This document shows, one piece after another, positions 5,617 to 5,767 of a stretch of DNA of 5,767 nt (position 1 is the stretch's first letter; each line of letters starts with the position of its first letter). The notes below the pieces were generated by a model, which searched no databases, had not been told where the DNA came from, and saw nothing but the letters and a program-made list of their open reading frames with translations. The DNA comes from JBLKSS01 sp047607725 (GTDB lineage: Bacteria; Pseudomonadota; Gammaproteobacteria; Enterobacterales; Enterobacteriaceae). The stretch covers positions 1-5,767 of the forward strand of contig NZ_JBLKSS010000209.1 in NCBI RefSeq assembly GCF_047607725.1, written 5' to 3'. Made by a program: the position numbers and the translations under genes.

Positions 5617-5767
5617 AGCGGGTAAGCGCCTGGTAGCTCTGGTTTATGACCGGCTCATAGCGGTCAGGGGTGCTGACAGCGCTGCGCAGATTATCAGGTA
5701 TCAGCAGCTCCGGAACCCCACCCATGAAGTGCAGGCAGCGGCTATTGGCGTTGAGCCACGATGCCAT
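5615..5767 (-). mobile_element. istA: IS21-family transposase (IstA) fragment
   Basis: The minus strand reads MASWLNANSRCLHFMGG, then VPELLIPDNLRSAVS and RYEPVINQSYQALTR, before TGA at 5615-5617. GGVPE, PDNL and RYEP-N-Y are the signature around the second catalytic Asp (in PDN) of IS21-family IstA transposases, which work with the helper ATPase IstB. A full IstA would continue for well over 100 residues past this point. Here it stops exactly where aaeB homology begins, so the 3' end of istA and all of istB are missing on this side. The gene continues past the window edge, so whether its 5' side is complete is unknown. No terminal inverted repeat is visible at the junction, which points to a deletion rather than a clean insertion. 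Confidence 0.82.

Overview
The window looks like chromosomal DNA of an enterobacterium. Four genes are intact and highly E. coli-like: cybC, pmbA (tldE), yjgA (darP) and yhcO. They sit between at least five broken pieces of other genes: a lambda-type integrase, a ketopantoate-reductase-like gene, gabD, aaeB and an IS21-family istA. Many decayed genes, an IS21 remnant and prophage debris in otherwise GC-rich enteric DNA resemble a recent insect symbiont such as a Sodalis-type genome. That placement is inference; the sequence directly supports only Enterobacterales.

Layout. Positions 1-417 (+) are the 3' end of a lambda-type tyrosine recombinase gene, AT-rich, frameshifted and missing a catalytic arginine. 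Directly behind it is an AT-rich strip (418-489) with three phased copies of a 10-11 bp motif, placed where lambda-like phages carry the P' arm of their attachment site. The strip runs into the C-terminal end of a ketopantoate-reductase-like gene (490-672, +). Positions 688-2581 (-) hold pmbA followed by cybC, and 2927-3475 (+) holds the divergent yjgA, the same yjgA-pmbA-cybC order as in E. coli. The 345-base divergent spacer carries a candidate promoter for each side.

Positions 3689-5767 (-) are a mosaic. yhcO (barstar-like) is intact. In E. coli it lies directly downstream of aaeB. Here the 3' third of aaeB has been replaced by the 3' 57% of a gabD-type aldehyde dehydrogenase gene, with its own downstream hairpin. 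The remaining middle part of aaeB has a TGA in place of a conserved Trp codon. Its 5' end is cut off by a fragment of an IS21-family transposase gene that runs off the window edge.

Function. The living genes are housekeeping: TldE (partner of the TldD peptidase), periplasmic cytochrome b562, the 50S-maturation factor DarP, and a barstar-fold protein of unknown partner. No new multi-gene system is visible. The main interest is the record of genome decay: three gene-to-gene junctions, a probable attR relic, and two unresolved bases next to the active-site codon of the gabD fragment.
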